Shown here: positions 1 to 9,010 of the stretch, in pieces | Numbering within the stretch: position 1 is the stretch's first letter | Layout of the letters: every line of letters begins with the position of its first letter | The notes under the pieces: model-generated | Told to the model about the DNA's origin: nothing | Database searches by the model: none | What the model saw: only the letters and a program-made list of their open reading frames with translations | NCBI GenBank assembly: GCA_001311805.1 | Contig: BBCA01000018.1 | Coordinates: 1 to 54,323, forward strand | DNA from: Lentibacillus juripiscarius JCM 12147 | Lineage (GTDB): Bacteria; Bacillota; Bacilli; Bacillales_D; Amphibacillaceae | Length of the DNA: 54,323 nucleotides | Direction: 5' to 3' | Translations under genes and position numbers: made by a program

Positions 1-52
1 ACAAGCGGGCCAAAAAGTCCGAGAGAGAGCTTCTCAAGGCCAAAAGCCGAGG

Positions 53-102
53 CCACTGAAATACTTGCACGCGACGAGCGCCAAGTGTATTTCCGTAGTG
101 GT
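53..102. repeat. Divergent short copy of hairpin-flanked intergenic repeat
   Basis: The arms CCACTGAAATACTTG and CAAGTGTATTTCCGTAGTGG are imperfect inverted repeats around a GC-rich centre. The arm layout (GAAATA... then ...GTATTTCC) matches the longer copies at 3997-4106 and 47066-47188. Bases 1-239 contain no gene that I can support. The grouping with the other copies rests on eye alignment. Confidence 0.4.
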
Positions 103-239
103 GTCCACACATAAATTGTGCACTACGCCGCAGTTTTATATCAACTACTCTGGATAAACATCAAAGTTACGAAAAAGCCAAAAAAACCTTTCCCATGATT
201 TCCGTTTCAAACAGTGCTACCATATGGTTATAGTTGTTC

Positions 240-1028
240 ATGATGGAAGGGATTTTATTGATTTACATTATTTGTACGATTGTTGCATTTACCGCTGCGT
301 TTACTGGAAGCCTTGTTGGCATGGGCGGTGGTGTTGTATTAATTCCTAGCATGTTATTTCTGCACCATTATACGGATACATTTGCGTGGGCAACTCCGCA
401 AGTGATTGTAGGAATTTCACTGATCGCGATGGTCTTTACGGCATTTTCGTCTACTGTTTCCTATTACAAAAATGACCGGATACATGTAAAAATTGGATTG
501 CTCTTTCTGACGGGGAGTGTTCCCGGTAGTATATTGGGGGCATATCTGAATCAGTTTATCAACGCCGATTATTTCTCATTGTATTTTGGTTTCTTGATGA
601 TCACCTTATCATTTCTTTTTTTATTTAAACGGAATAAACATGAGAATGATGATAACACACGAAAAACGCCAGCATTATCCGTATTTATCATTTCATTGAT
701 TGTTGGTGGAATATCGGGAATGTTTGGTATTGGCGGCGGTTCGATTATTGTACCGGCCTTGATTTTTCTTTTTGGCCTATCCATCCATACGGCTGCAGCA
801 ACATCTATGTTCGTGATTTTATTTATTAGTATCATCAGTGCAGGCACACACATTGTCTTGGGTCATGTTGCCTGGGAATATGTACTTTTATTCATTCTTG
901 GCGCCTGGATTGGTGGGACACTGGGTGCAAAAATCAATCAGCTTGTGAAAGGCAATGTACTGGAGTGGATACTTCGGCTGCTGCTGATTGTCATTGGAAT
1001 CAGACTGATTATTGAAGGAATGATGTAA
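240..1028 (+). CDS. yunE: TauE/SafE-family membrane transporter (YunE-like)
   Basis: A polytopic membrane protein of about 262 residues with roughly eight hydrophobic segments. It shows the two internal glycine-rich repeats of the TauE/SafE (DUF81) family: GSLVGMGGGVVLIP near residue 20 and GGISGMFGIGGGSIIVPA near residue 160. The family exports sulfite and other small organosulfur anions; the substrate here is unknown. It lies 11 bases ahead of yunD, the same neighbour as in B. subtilis, so co-transcription is likely. The start is ambiguous: a TTG at 234 and ATGs at 240 and 243 are in frame and none has a strong ribosome-binding site. The frame is uninterrupted. Confidence 0.85.
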   Translation: MMEGILLIYIICTIVAFTAAFTGSLVGMGGGVVLIPSMLFLHHYTDTFAWATPQVIVGISLIAMVFTAFSSTVSYYKNDRIHVKIGLLFLTGSVPGSILGAYLNQFINADYFSLYFGFLMITLSFLFLFKRNKHENDDNTRKTPALSVFIISLIVGGISGMFGIGGGSIIVPALIFLFGLSIHTAAATSMFVILFISIISAGTHIVLGHVAWEYVLLFILGAWIGGTLGAKINQLVKGNVLEWILRLLLIVIGIRLIIEGMM

Positions 1029-1039
1029 GGAGCATTATC

Positions 1040-2438
1040 ATGCAGGAGAAGCTTTACTTTTATTACACAAATGATTTACATAGCAACTTTGCCAATTGGC
1101 CACAGGTTGCCGGCTATTTAAAAGAGCAAAAGGAACGGATTCTGGAGAGGAATGAGTCGTGCTGGCTGGTTGATATCGGTGATCACGTGGACAGAGTCGA
1201 TCCAATAGCGGAAGCGTTCATGGGAAAGGCAAATGTGCGTTTGATGAACGATGTTGGCTATGATTTGGCAACACTGGGGAATAATGAAGGAATTACAATG
1301 GCTCATGAGGATCTCCATCAGTTATATGATGAAGCAGCATTCCAGGTCGTTTGTGCCAATTTACACAGTCTGACAGGGGATGACCCTGGGTGGCTCCAGC
1401 CTTTTGTCCATACCCAGTCAGCTGGTGGTGTGCGAATTGGTGTAGTAGGACTGACGGCTCCGTTCAATGCATTTTATGAGCTTTTAGACTGGCATGTTTC
1501 AGATCCGCTAAAGACATTAGAAAAAACGTGTGCGTCAGTTAAAGGAAGAAGTGGATATCATTGTGCTGCTATCCCATCTAGGCCTTACTGAGGATCAGGA
1601 GATTGCCCGCCGTATTGACGATGTTGATGTTATCATTGGCGGACATACTCACCATTTGCTGCGGACTGGTGAAACGATTAATAATACCGTCATCACAGCA
1701 GCAGGAAAGCATTGTACTTTTGCTGGTGAGGTTATTCTGACATGGGATCATACTAAACAGGAAATTGTAAAAAAAGAGGCATACACGAGCGATGTCAGTC
1801 ATCTGCCTAAAGATATGGAGACCGTCCAAACTTTAGGTGCATTATCCGATAAGGCAGATACATTGCTTGAGCAGCCGATTGCCCACTTAGAAAAATCATT
1901 GGAAGTGAAATGGTTTCAGCATACGGAATTGATGGAGCGGCTTACAACTGTATTGAAGGAGTGGACAAATGCAGATACAGCTTTACTGAATGCAGGGGTT
2001 TTATTAGATCAGCTCCCTGCAGGTGATGTTACCAGCAAGGATATCCATCGTATTTGTCCGCATCCGATCAACCCATGTATGGTTGAATTGTATGGTGACG
2101 AATTAATGGAAGTTGTTCGTGTTTCCCTTACCAAAGATTTAACAGAGCTGAAACTGAAAGGATTCGGATTTCGCGGCGAAGTTATCGGAAAGATGATTTT
2201 TTCCGGACTTGATGTCGAAACGGTCACCAGGGAGGACGGCAATGAGTATGTCGAGTCAGTCCGATTTCAAGGTGAAAAGCTGGATCCTGATAAAATATAT
2301 ACTGTAGCAACAGCTGACACGTTTACATTTGGCCGGCTATTGCCGGAAGTTGCTAAATCCGAAGTGAAGCGGTATTTTCTGCCTGAATTTCTCAGAGACT
2401 TGCTCGCCCATACTCTAAGGAGATATTTTGGAACCTGA
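1040..2438 (+). CDS. yunD: Metallophosphatase / 5'-nucleotidase (YunD-like), frame broken
   Basis: Two-domain 5'-nucleotidase or 2',3'-cyclic phosphodiesterase-like protein of about 465 residues. The metal-site motifs run in order: NDLHSN near residue 10, DIGDHVD near 52, GNNE near 80, LSHLG near 178 and GGHTHH near 205. The C-terminal nucleotidase domain follows. The start ATG at 1040 has AAGGAG overlapping the yunE stop. The frame changes at about 1525-1560, between TCASVKGRS and the continuing RQLKEEVDIIV. One base restores a full-length protein, so I read it as one gene with a sequence error. No signal peptide is seen, so it is probably cytoplasmic; the substrate is unproven. Confidence 0.85.
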
Positions 2439-2510
2439 CACAATGCGGTGACATAATCGCATTCCCTTACATAGGCTATTGTACAGTTTGCAAGGGAGGC
2501 GTTTAGTAAG

Positions 2511-2816
2511 ATGATTACGGCGAATCCGTTAGAAATTGAAGGGATATATTTCACTGCCGTCACGGTGGAATTGCCGAAAACCAATTTATTAGTCATCTCC
2601 AACGATATTGGCTATATCATGTGTGCAGCTTTGGATGTGGACCTTTTCAATGATGCGCTTGCGGACAGGGGAGTGATTGCCGGCAGAGCAAGGGGTGTCA
2701 AAACGATTGATCAACTGCTGCATGCCCCGCTTGAAAAGGTAACTGATGCATCGAAGGAAGCCTATGGCTGGGAGCCAGGGATGACAGGCAAAGAAGCTTT
2801 GATGAAGCTGGCATAG
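2511..2816 (+). CDS. yunC: YunC-family protein (DUF1805)
   Basis: A compact protein of 101 residues matching the DUF1805/YunC family in length and in the signature ALADRGVIAGRARGVKTIDQLL. The family has no established biochemical function. The ATG at 2511 is preceded by a clear AGGGAGG. It follows yunD, as in B. subtilis where yunB, C, D and E are adjacent. The C-terminal part reads EAYGWEPGMTGKEALMKL. The frame is intact. Confidence 0.85.
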   Translation: MITANPLEIEGIYFTAVTVELPKTNLLVISNDIGYIMCAALDVDLFNDALADRGVIAGRARGVKTIDQLLHAPLEKVTDASKEAYGWEPGMTGKEALMKLA

Positions 2817-3062
2817 CTAAATGACCAGGGAAACGGATGCTGTGGCAATCACCCGAATGCCTGAAGGTTCACTTAAGTGACGATTGGAAAGGCATTGTTG
2901 CCAGACACGACAAACAGCGCTGTGACCGTCCCAATATTAAAATCATGGAAGAAAAAAAGACTTATTCGTCGAACATCCTTATGTAGTGGACCTTGCCTTT
3001 TTTACGTTAATGTAATGATTGTTTCGTGCGACACGAAATAGCTGCGAATAATTTATTCTATC

Positions 3063-3098
3063 CCCCTTGGAACAAGCATATGCTGTTTCAAGGGGGGT
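3063..3098 (+). promoter_or_regulatory. Hairpin covering the yunB ribosome-binding site
   Basis: CCCCCTTGgAACAAGCAT pairs with ATGCTGTTTCAAGGGGG, an almost perfect stem whose 3' arm contains the AAGGGGGG ribosome-binding site of yunB. No run of T follows, so it is not an intrinsic terminator. It could sequester the binding site and control translation. This is inference from pairing alone. Confidence 0.45.
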
Positions 3099-3103
3099 TC
3101 GTG

Positions 3104-3907
3104 TTGCGAAAGGGAAAGGTATTCAGCAAAAAAAAGATAGCCCGAAAACCACCTTCTACCAAGAACATTTTTGCAGTGACACTTGTATTGTTCGTGGTAA
3201 TGGTTTTCCTGAGTATTGTTATCATTAATAAAGGAATTCAACCGACGCTGATTGAGGTGGCAGAAGAAAAAACGACAGAGTTTGCCACCCGAGGCATAAA
3301 CACAGCTGTACGGTTTGCCGAAAATTATAATTATGATGATGTGCTGAATATTAGTTACAGTGATGATGGCAATGTGTCAACAATTAATTGGAATTCTTCT
3401 ATTGTCAGTGAGATTAATCGGGCTGCCACTGATCGCGTGGAGGAATATTTTCGGTATATGAATACAGGTGAACCGCCAGATTATGAAAATTCCCTGTTTG
3501 AACCAGAGGAATTTGAAGATACGACCCAAAATTTGCCGCAGAAAGATCCGACGGTTGTGGAAATTCCGATCGGGCAAGCTACTGGAAATTCCATCCTTGC
3601 TAATCTGGGACCGACGATACCGGTCAACTTTGAATTTGTCGGAAATGTCCAGACAGATGTCAAACGTGAAAGTGAAGAGTTTGGAATAAACGGATCCTGG
3701 TTTTCGCTGTATGTGGAAGTAAAAGCCGATGTACAAATTGTCATTCCATTTACAACGGACGTAACTACTGTAAAAACCAAGATTTATATTGACAGTGGGG
3801 CACTGATGGGAGACATTCCGGAATTCTATGGTGGCGGCAATGGAGAAAACCCATCCATTTCTGTGCCGAAAGAAGACATCCAGAAAGATAAAGAGAAATC
3901 ACAATAA
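3104..3907 (+). CDS. yunB: Sporulation protein YunB
   Basis: About 267 residues with one N-terminal membrane anchor (FAVTLVLFVVMVFLSIVI, residues about 24-41) after a basic start. A large extracytoplasmic domain follows, containing PTLIEVAEEKTTEFATRGIN and GQATGNSILANLGPTIPVNFEFVGNV. This organisation and these blocks match B. subtilis YunB, a mother-cell sporulation protein needed for efficient sporulation. TTG 3104 is chosen as start because AAGGGGGG at 3089-3096 is well spaced to it; GTG 3101 is also possible. Upstream ATGs lie before the ribosome-binding site. The C-terminal tail is charged. The lytH neighbour is also sporulation-linked. Confidence 0.8.
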   Translation: MRKGKVFSKKKIARKPPSTKNIFAVTLVLFVVMVFLSIVIINKGIQPTLIEVAEEKTTEFATRGINTAVRFAENYNYDDVLNISYSDDGNVSTINWNSSIVSEINRAATDRVEEYFRYMNTGEPPDYENSLFEPEEFEDTTQNLPQKDPTVVEIPIGQATGNSILANLGPTIPVNFEFVGNVQTDVKRESEEFGINGSWFSLYVEVKADVQIVIPFTTDVTTVKTKIYIDSGALMGDIPEFYGGGNGENPSISVPKEDIQKDKEKSQ

Positions 3908-3996
3908 GCTATTCAGGATGCAACGTTCGAGGAAGGGCTTTTTAATTGCTGTTATTCGGAAAGCAAAGGCTTGCGGTAAAGAAAAGTGAATCTTAT

Positions 3997-4106
3997 CAGC
4001 AGTGGAAATATGCTAGTCTCCCGCGCAGGTAAAAACCTTCAAGTCCTGTGACAACGTCTGTTATTAGCACGTCCTGTGCGTTGAAAGGGAGTGTATTTCC
4101 GCTGCG
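3997..4106. repeat. Divergent copy of hairpin-flanked intergenic repeat
   Basis: The 5' edge CAGCAGTGGAAATATGCTAG and the 3' edge GTGTATTTCCGCTGCG are inverted relative to each other. Both edges match those of the better preserved copy at 47066-47188. The gene-free stretch 3908-4318 holds this repeat and the promoter of the next gene. Confidence 0.45.
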
Positions 4107-4194
4107 TTATTTGGTACAAAGCAATTTAACGAACTGAACATTGGGCAAGTTTGACTAGTTATGCAAAAAGTCTGTTAAACATTGCAGGAAACCT

Positions 4195-4223
4195 TTGACA
4201 TAGTCTAAAAGTACCGTTATAAT
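4195..4223 (+). promoter_or_regulatory. Vegetative promoter of the NSS transporter
   Basis: TTGACA at 4195-4200 and TATAAT at 4218-4223, separated by 17 bases. This is a perfect sigma-A consensus about 95 bases upstream of the start codon. Confidence 0.85.
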
Positions 4224-4318
4224 ACAAACATAAATATCAGAAAAAATAAACATTATAAAGATTCCTTATCATACTCTGTTAGTAAGGGGTAGGGGAAACT
4301 TAAGGGGGAGGTCTGACA

Positions 4319-5837
4319 ATGGAAAATCGTTCTCAATGGGGGACAAGAGCTGGGTTTATATTGGCTGCAGTAGGCTCGGCAGTCGGGTTGGGAAATATTT
4401 GGCGCTTCCCGGCAACAGCATTTGAAAATGGCGGTGGTGCCTTTATGGTACCGTACCTTGTTGCATTGCTTACTGCGGGAATTCCGATTCTTATTATGGA
4501 ATTCACCATGGGGCATAAATATCGCGGTTCGGCACCATTGACGTACAAGAAAATGAACAAAAATGTCGAATGGATTGGCTGGTGGGGTGTTCTGGTCGCA
4601 TTCGTCATTTCGACCTATTACTCCGTTATTATTGCCTGGGCAATATCGTACTCCATCTTTTCATTTAATCTGAATTGGGGTTCGGATACAGAAGGGTTTT
4701 ATTCAATAATCACCTGGAATTGGTTGACCCTGGACAATTTGGCGGATTTGTACCTGGCGTACTTATACCTTTAATTATTGTTTGGCTGGTCGTTTTAGGT
4801 GTCCTCTACAGAGGTGTTAAAAAGGGTATTGAAATGGCCAACCGGATTTTTATCCCGACATTGATTGTTGTCTTTTTAATTATTGTTATCCGGGCAATTA
4901 CACTGCCTGGTGCTGTTGAAGGTTTGAATGCGTTTTTTACACCGGATTTCAGTACAATAGCGAACCCGGATGTATGGGTTGCCGCATATGGGCAAATATT
5001 CTTTAGTATGTCAATTGCATTTGCGATTATGATTACGTATTCCAGTTATTTGCCGAAAAGTCCGACTTAACAAATAACGCATTTATTGTCGGATTTGGTA
5101 ACTCCAGTTTTGAATTGTTATGCGGAATTGGTGTGTTTTCGGTATTAGGTTTATGGCGGTGCAGCAGGGAATTCCTGTTGATGAAGTTGTTACAGGGGGA
5201 GTCGGATTAGCATTTGTCGTGTTCCCGCAAATCATCAACCAATTCCCGGCATTAAATGAACTGTTTGGTTTCCTATTTTTGCGTCACTTGTGTTGGCAGG
5301 TTTATCTTCCCTTATATCGATTATCGAGACTTATATTGCCGGCTTAGTGGATAAGTTTAAAATTTCCCGTGGAAAAGCGGTTGTTTTTGGTGGCGGATTT
5401 GCAGCACTAGTTTCCCTGATATTTTCGACACGGGGCGGATTGAACTTCCTGGACGCGGCAGATTATTTCATTAACCAATTCGGTGTCGCATTCGTCGGTC
5501 TGATTGAGGTTGTGCTGGTTGCTTGGATTCTTCGCAAGCTTGGGGAATTCAAAGAACATGCGAATGAAATTTCTGACATAAGGCTTGGTGGCTGGTGGAC
5601 CATAAGTTTAGGTGTCATCACACCAATTGTGCTTGGTTATACCATGTATGGCCTGTTTAGACAAAATTTGTTGAAACTATTTGAAACAGATAACGGTAAC
5701 TACGAAGGATATCCGGATGCATTTATCCTATACGGTGGGTGGTTTGTTGCAGCAGGCGCCCTGGTAGTCGGTATTATTATGGCACTGATGAAATGGAAAA
5801 ACCTAAAGAGAATGAAGCAATTAAGGAGGCGAAGTAG
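4319..5837 (+). CDS. Sodium-dependent amino-acid transporter, NSS family, frame broken
   Basis: A sodium symporter of the neurotransmitter (SNF/NSS) family, about 505 residues with around 11-12 membrane spans. The TM1 signature GLGNIWRFP and [11 protein letters not shown] are present, as are TYYSVIIAW (TM3) and [15 protein letters not shown]. Substrates of bacterial members include alanine and methionine. The start ATG at 4319 has GGGGAGG. The frame shifts at several points (about 4700, 5065, 5150, 5275 and 5797). The last falls in an A-run: one extra A gives the tail [12 protein letters not shown] and a stop at 5835-5837. That places a separate small gene immediately downstream. The breaks look like sequencing indels. 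Confidence 0.85.
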
Positions 5838-5838
5838 T

Positions 5839-5946
5839 ATGACCGGAGGAGCTATTGCCTTTATGATCATTTCTATGCTGATTATTTGGGGCGGATTGGC
5901 CGCAAGTATTACGAACGCTGTGAAAAAAGCTGGAAACCGCAAATAG
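5839..5946 (+). CDS. MetS-like small subunit of the NSS transporter
   Basis: A 35-residue single-span membrane peptide, MTGGAIAFMIISM then IIWGGLAASI then NAVKKAGNRK. It resembles the methionine/alanine importer small subunit (MetS type) that accompanies some NSS transporters. ATG 5839 lies one base after the transporter stop, with AAGGAGG at 5823-5829. In the sequence as given it looks like the transporter's own C-terminus because of an upstream frame error. Length, hydrophobic core with WGG, basic tail and ribosome-binding site argue that it is its own gene. It probably stabilises or completes the transporter in the membrane. Confidence 0.75.
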   Translation: MTGGAIAFMIISMLIIWGGLAASITNAVKKAGNRK

Positions 5947-5953
5947 AAATGAA

Positions 5954-5986
5954 AAAGAGCCTTTACCTTTCAGGTAGAGGCTCTTT
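5954..5986. terminator. Bidirectional intrinsic terminator
   Basis: AAAGAGCCTTTACCT, a 3-base loop, then AGGTAGAGGCTCTTT. The stem lies between the convergent transporter operon and lytH and overlaps the lytH stop codon. Confidence 0.85.
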
Positions 5987-6968
5987 AATTCGTTTCTTTC
6001 GTCATTCGTTCCCATTTACTAAGATAAGGATATGGATCAAATGACCATTCTTTCTCTCCGTTATCCTGATACATCCCATAATGCAAGTGTGGCGGGAATT
6101 TGCCGGAAGTCCCCGGTGGTCCGTAGCCGGTTGATCCTACCTTGCCCAGGGTATCACCAGGTTGGACGACCTGACCGACTTTTATATTGTCATTATACGA
6201 GCTCATGTGTGCATAGTAATGATAAATATTGTTAATATCCCGTATGCCGATTCGCCATCCTCCATATAAATTCCAGCCTTTCAGTTCAACGACCCCGTAT
6301 GTGGTCGCCTTTACCGGGGTCCCGTAGTCAGCAAATATATCGGAGCCTTCATGAATACGTACGCCTCCAAAGCCTCGACGGTCTCCCCAATTGTTGTTGT
6401 AGGTGTAATTGTAGTTGGTATCGACTGGAAATTCTCGGTCCGTTAGTTTGATTCGATTGAACTTTTTGAACACTTTTGCCGTATTCATAATGGTTTGCAC
6501 AGTCAAGTCACGTTTATAATGATTCCAAAGTGCAATTTTCACTTCGTCTTTGGAGGGGCCATATTCAAGTAAAATATTCGCCATTGTATACAAGACGTCT
6601 TCTGGCTGTTCCGGGTCGGCTTTACCGTCGCCATTTCCATCTTTCCCTTTACCGTTAAAAAACGAAACGATGTGGCTATTTTTGATCATTGAGCTATTTC
6701 CTAGTCCAAACCACTGCTCGTCAGGTATCATTATGGAAACAAGCTGGTCATCGGAACTTGATTCATTGCTGTTTCGTTCATATTGATCGATGGCCGCTAG
6801 ATAATACCATGGAATCTGAGTCATTGCTTCGGTTTTGCGGTATAGGGCCATGCGCTGTTCATAGACGGATGTGTCCTTTTCGTTTGCTTCCACTGTTCCC
6901 AAAAGAGGGATGCTCAACAAACAAATGACTGTCAGCATAAAGATACTTTTTTCAGGATGGCGAAGCAC
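5985..6968 (-). CDS. lytH: LytH-like M23 peptidoglycan endopeptidase
   Basis: 327 residues with an N-terminal signal or anchor segment (FMLTVICLLSIPLLGTVEA). The C-terminal M23 metallopeptidase domain has the zinc motifs RIHEGSDIF (HxxxD) near residue 205 and HLHYG near 296. The LytH family acts as an L-Ala-D-Glu peptidase in late sporulation, trimming spore cortex peptide side chains. The conserved N-terminal half has YEQRMALYRKTEAMTQIPWY. The location beside yunB and yutC matches B. subtilis. The start is uncertain: the GTG at 6968 abuts AAGGGG, and an ATG at 6938 is in frame. No transfer signs. Confidence 0.85.
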   Translation of the reverse strand: MLRHPEKSIFMLTVICLLSIPLLGTVEANEKDTSVYEQRMALYRKTEAMTQIPWYYLAAIDQYERNSNESSSDDQLVSIMIPDEQWFGLGNSSMIKNSHIVSFFNGKGKDGNGDGKADPEQPEDVLYTMANILLEYGPSKDEVKIALWNHYKRDLTVQTIMNTAKVFKKFNRIKLTDREFPVDTNYNYTYNNNWGDRRGFGGVRIHEGSDIFADYGTPVKATTYGVVELKGWNLYGGWRIGIRDINNIYHYYAHMSSYNDNIKVGQVVQPGDTLGKVGSTGYGPPGTSGKFPPHLHYGMYQDNGEKEWSFDPYPYLSKWERMTKETN

Positions 6969-7009
6969 CCCCTTTCATCAAGTGATAGCGCACTTACGGC
7001 GGATTCAAT

Positions 7010-7561
7010 CTATTCACGGCCTTGTGGTGACTCCTGCATCCGTTCGATGATTTGATCAATTGTATTATCGTATTCATCGTCTCGGGTACTGGAATTGTGC
7101 AGACTTTGAATATCCTGCATGATCATTTCATTGTCAGATACGTATACATCAAAATAACCTGGCAAAATGGAAGTGGCTGTTTTATTTGCAATGTCTGCAG
7201 CTTTATCTGCTTCCAATGCATCTCCCTTCGCATAGGCAATTAGCGCTTCTTCATCTGTGACAAGTGCTGCCACTTCATCAAACCCATCATTACGTAAAAT
7301 AATTCGGGCAATCATGTTGGCAAGCTTTGTACGGTCGATCGTAACATTGTGATCTTTTTCAGTGTTATTTTCGATTTGCTCTTTGCTGTACCGCACATAT
7401 CCAATCTTGTCATCCGTTTCTGAATTGTTTGGAGCGTTTTCATTTTCCGGGTTCAATTCGTCAATAATCTGCTCCCGCTCATCCGCCGCATTATCGGTGC
7501 CGTTGCAGCCTGTCAGTGCAAAAGCGGCAATAAGGGGAAGAGCGACAAATAATTTTCTCAT
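7010..7561 (-). CDS. yutC: Sporulation lipoprotein, YhcN/YlaJ family (YutC-like)
   Basis: 183 residues. A lipoprotein signal peptide with lipobox LTGC has the modified Cys at about residue 19, followed by an acidic linker. The C-terminal domain, with KLANMIARIILRNDGFDEVAALVTDEEALIAY, is typical of the YhcN/YlaJ sporulation lipoproteins found in the forespore or spore membrane. It may be transcribed with lytH, which lies just downstream on the same strand. The function of the family in spores is only loosely defined. The frame is intact. Confidence 0.8.
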   Translation of the reverse strand: MRKLFVALPLIAAFALTGCNGTDNAADEREQIIDELNPENENAPNNSETDDKIGYVRYSKEQIENNTEKDHNVTIDRTKLANMIARIILRNDGFDEVAALVTDEEALIAYAKGDALEADKAADIANKTATSILPGYFDVYVSDNEMIMQDIQSLHNSSTRDDEYDNTIDQIIERMQESPQGRE

Positions 7562-7702
7562 AGCTGTCCTCCTGTTAAAAATGGTTGTCTTTCTTTAGTT
7601 TGTGGTTTCACGGGAAAATCATACTGCAAATTATTGTAAAAATAGTGGTTGTATCATGCAGCAGTATGATAAAATCTATATAATGCAATTGGGGTGATGG
7701 CG

Positions 7703-8017
7703 ATGATTGAAATACAAGGAAAATTTTATGAAGTTATAGAAAATGAAAAAAATGGTTTTCAGGAAGAAAAGGTCAATGAGCGATTTTCTGATATTTTATC
7801 CAAATATGATTTCATTGTCGGTGATTGGGGATATGAACAGCTGCGTTTGAAAGGGTTTTATGATGATCAGAATCCAAAAGCGGGCTTTGATACCAAAATA
7901 GGCACACTGGATGATTATTTGTACGAATACTGCAACTTTGGCTGTGCTTATTTCATCCTTAAAAAATTGATTAGAAAACTTGGCTTATCGCCAGGCCTAA
8001 AATGGCGAAAGTCCTAG
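7703..8017 (+). CDS. yutD: YutD family protein (DUF1027)
   Basis: About 104 residues, matching YutD by YEVIENEKNGFQEEKVNERF, SKYDFIVGDWGYEQLRLKGF and DDYLYEYCNFGCAYFILKK. It is a cytoplasmic protein with two conserved cysteines (CNFGC) in the C-terminal third and no established function. ATG 7703 is preferred over the upstream in-frame ATG because GGGGTGATGG is well placed before it. Its position next to yutC and yutE follows B. subtilis. Confidence 0.8.
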   Translation: MIEIQGKFYEVIENEKNGFQEEKVNERFSDILSKYDFIVGDWGYEQLRLKGFYDDQNPKAGFDTKIGTLDDYLYEYCNFGCAYFILKKLIRKLGLSPGLKWRKS

Positions 8018-8070
8018 TTGCACTTATGCAGTAAGAAAGTATATATACTTTCTTAACTGCTAAATGAAGA

Positions 8071-8107
8071 GCAGCAGTCTTTGTCAGACTACTGCCCTTT
8101 ATTTTTT
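8071..8107. terminator. Intrinsic terminator after yutD
   Basis: GCAGCAGTCT, loop TTGTC, AGACTACTGC, followed by CCTTTATTTTTT. The stem is also usable on the minus strand. Confidence 0.8.
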
Positions 8108-8378
8108 CCTCGGGATGCGCATCGCCGGGTTCATCGTGCAGCGGATGAGCACCAGGGGTTTGTCTCGGCAGATCATCATGCTGTTCTTTGTCCGGATAAA
8201 CAAAAGCACTTTCCCGGCTCTGACCTTCCTCCCAAGGTGTTGATTTGCTTCCCTCGAGTTCTTCATCGTTAATTTCAGATCCAAAAGGCCCCTCCGGAAA
8301 CTCTTCGGGAATGAGCGTATTTCGCTGGTTTTGCACGTTTGTGAAATCACTGTATTTTACTTTGTCTTTTTTAGACAT
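8098..8378 (-). CDS. Uncharacterised small acidic Bacillaceae protein, end uncertain
   Basis: About 93 residues starting MSKKDKVKYSDFTNVQN, acidic and rich in Pro and Glu, with PEEFPEGPFGSEINDEELEGSKSTPW and a repeated HPLHDEPGDAHPEEK tail. There are no membrane segments and no known domain. I do not recognise its function. As given, the frame runs on through the terminator at 8071-8107 and into the 3' end of yutD. That is implausible and suggests one wrong base in the A-run at the HPEEK codons, after which a stop follows at once. The end coordinate is therefore approximate. It is transcribed against yutD. Confidence 0.6.
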
Positions 8379-8521
8379 TTTTTTTCACCTCTTTCTTATA
8401 GTTATTTTCTCACATTGACCCATTATTATATCGCCAAAATATGGTAAAACCGCCTGTATCATTTCTTTCTTCAGTTTCTCATGTGGTATGATATAGACAG
8501 TATGTTACTGGAGGTATCACG

Positions 8522-8959
8522 ATGTATTTCGTAGATCAGAAAAAAATAGAAGAAACACTGGTATATGTGGAACAAATACTTAACGAAGTCCATCATCAGA
8601 GGATTGATTCATTCAAAGATAAGTTATTTCTGGAACGTGCAGCAGAGGTGATGATTGAATCGATGCTTGATGTCGGAAATATGATGATTGATGGCTTTAT
8701 CATGCGGGATCCGGGAAGCTTTGAAGATATTATTGACATACTAATTGATGAAAAAGTGCTTCCGGAAAGTGATGATGCAGGCTATAAAGAAATTATCGGA
8801 CTAAGAAAAATGGTGGTTAAGGATTATTTAGCGGTTGATCATGCCTTGCTCGACAATACGCTGCAGCAGAATAGGGAACTGTTGGTCCAATTCAGTTCAC
8901 ATGTCAGACGCTATTTGCATGATGAATCTGGTGTGGCTAATGCTTTCTCCAATGACTAG
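8522..8959 (+). CDS. yutE: HepT-like DUF86 protein (YutE)
   Basis: 145 residues, all helical in appearance, of the DUF86/HepT-like family, with IDGFIMRDPGSFEDIIDILIDEKV and GLRKMVVKDYLAVD. HepT RNases use an Arg-x4-His-x-Tyr motif; here the aligned stretch is R-KMVV-K-D-Y, with Lys in place of the catalytic His. There is no partner MntA-like nucleotidyltransferase gene beside it. So this is probably a non-toxic, housekeeping branch of the family rather than a toxin-antitoxin module. The start ATG at 8522 has GGAGG. The flanking genes yutD and yutF are as in B. subtilis. Confidence 0.8.
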   Translation: MYFVDQKKIEETLVYVEQILNEVHHQRIDSFKDKLFLERAAEVMIESMLDVGNMMIDGFIMRDPGSFEDIIDILIDEKVLPESDDAGYKEIIGLRKMVVKDYLAVDHALLDNTLQQNRELLVQFSSHVRRYLHDESGVANAFSND

Positions 8960-9010
8960 ATGGAAGCAGGTAATGAGTAAACAGACTCGTATGAAAAGTA
9001 GAGGGATTGC

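Noticed and set aside
7971..8097. Minus-strand extension of the acidic hypothetical gene into yutD
   Set aside because: It reads through a terminator stem and the antisense of yutD; a run-length error at HPEEK explains it.
8522..8959. Toxin-antitoxin module around the HepT-like gene
   Set aside because: There is no partner nucleotidyltransferase, the catalytic His is absent and the gene order is the conserved housekeeping one.
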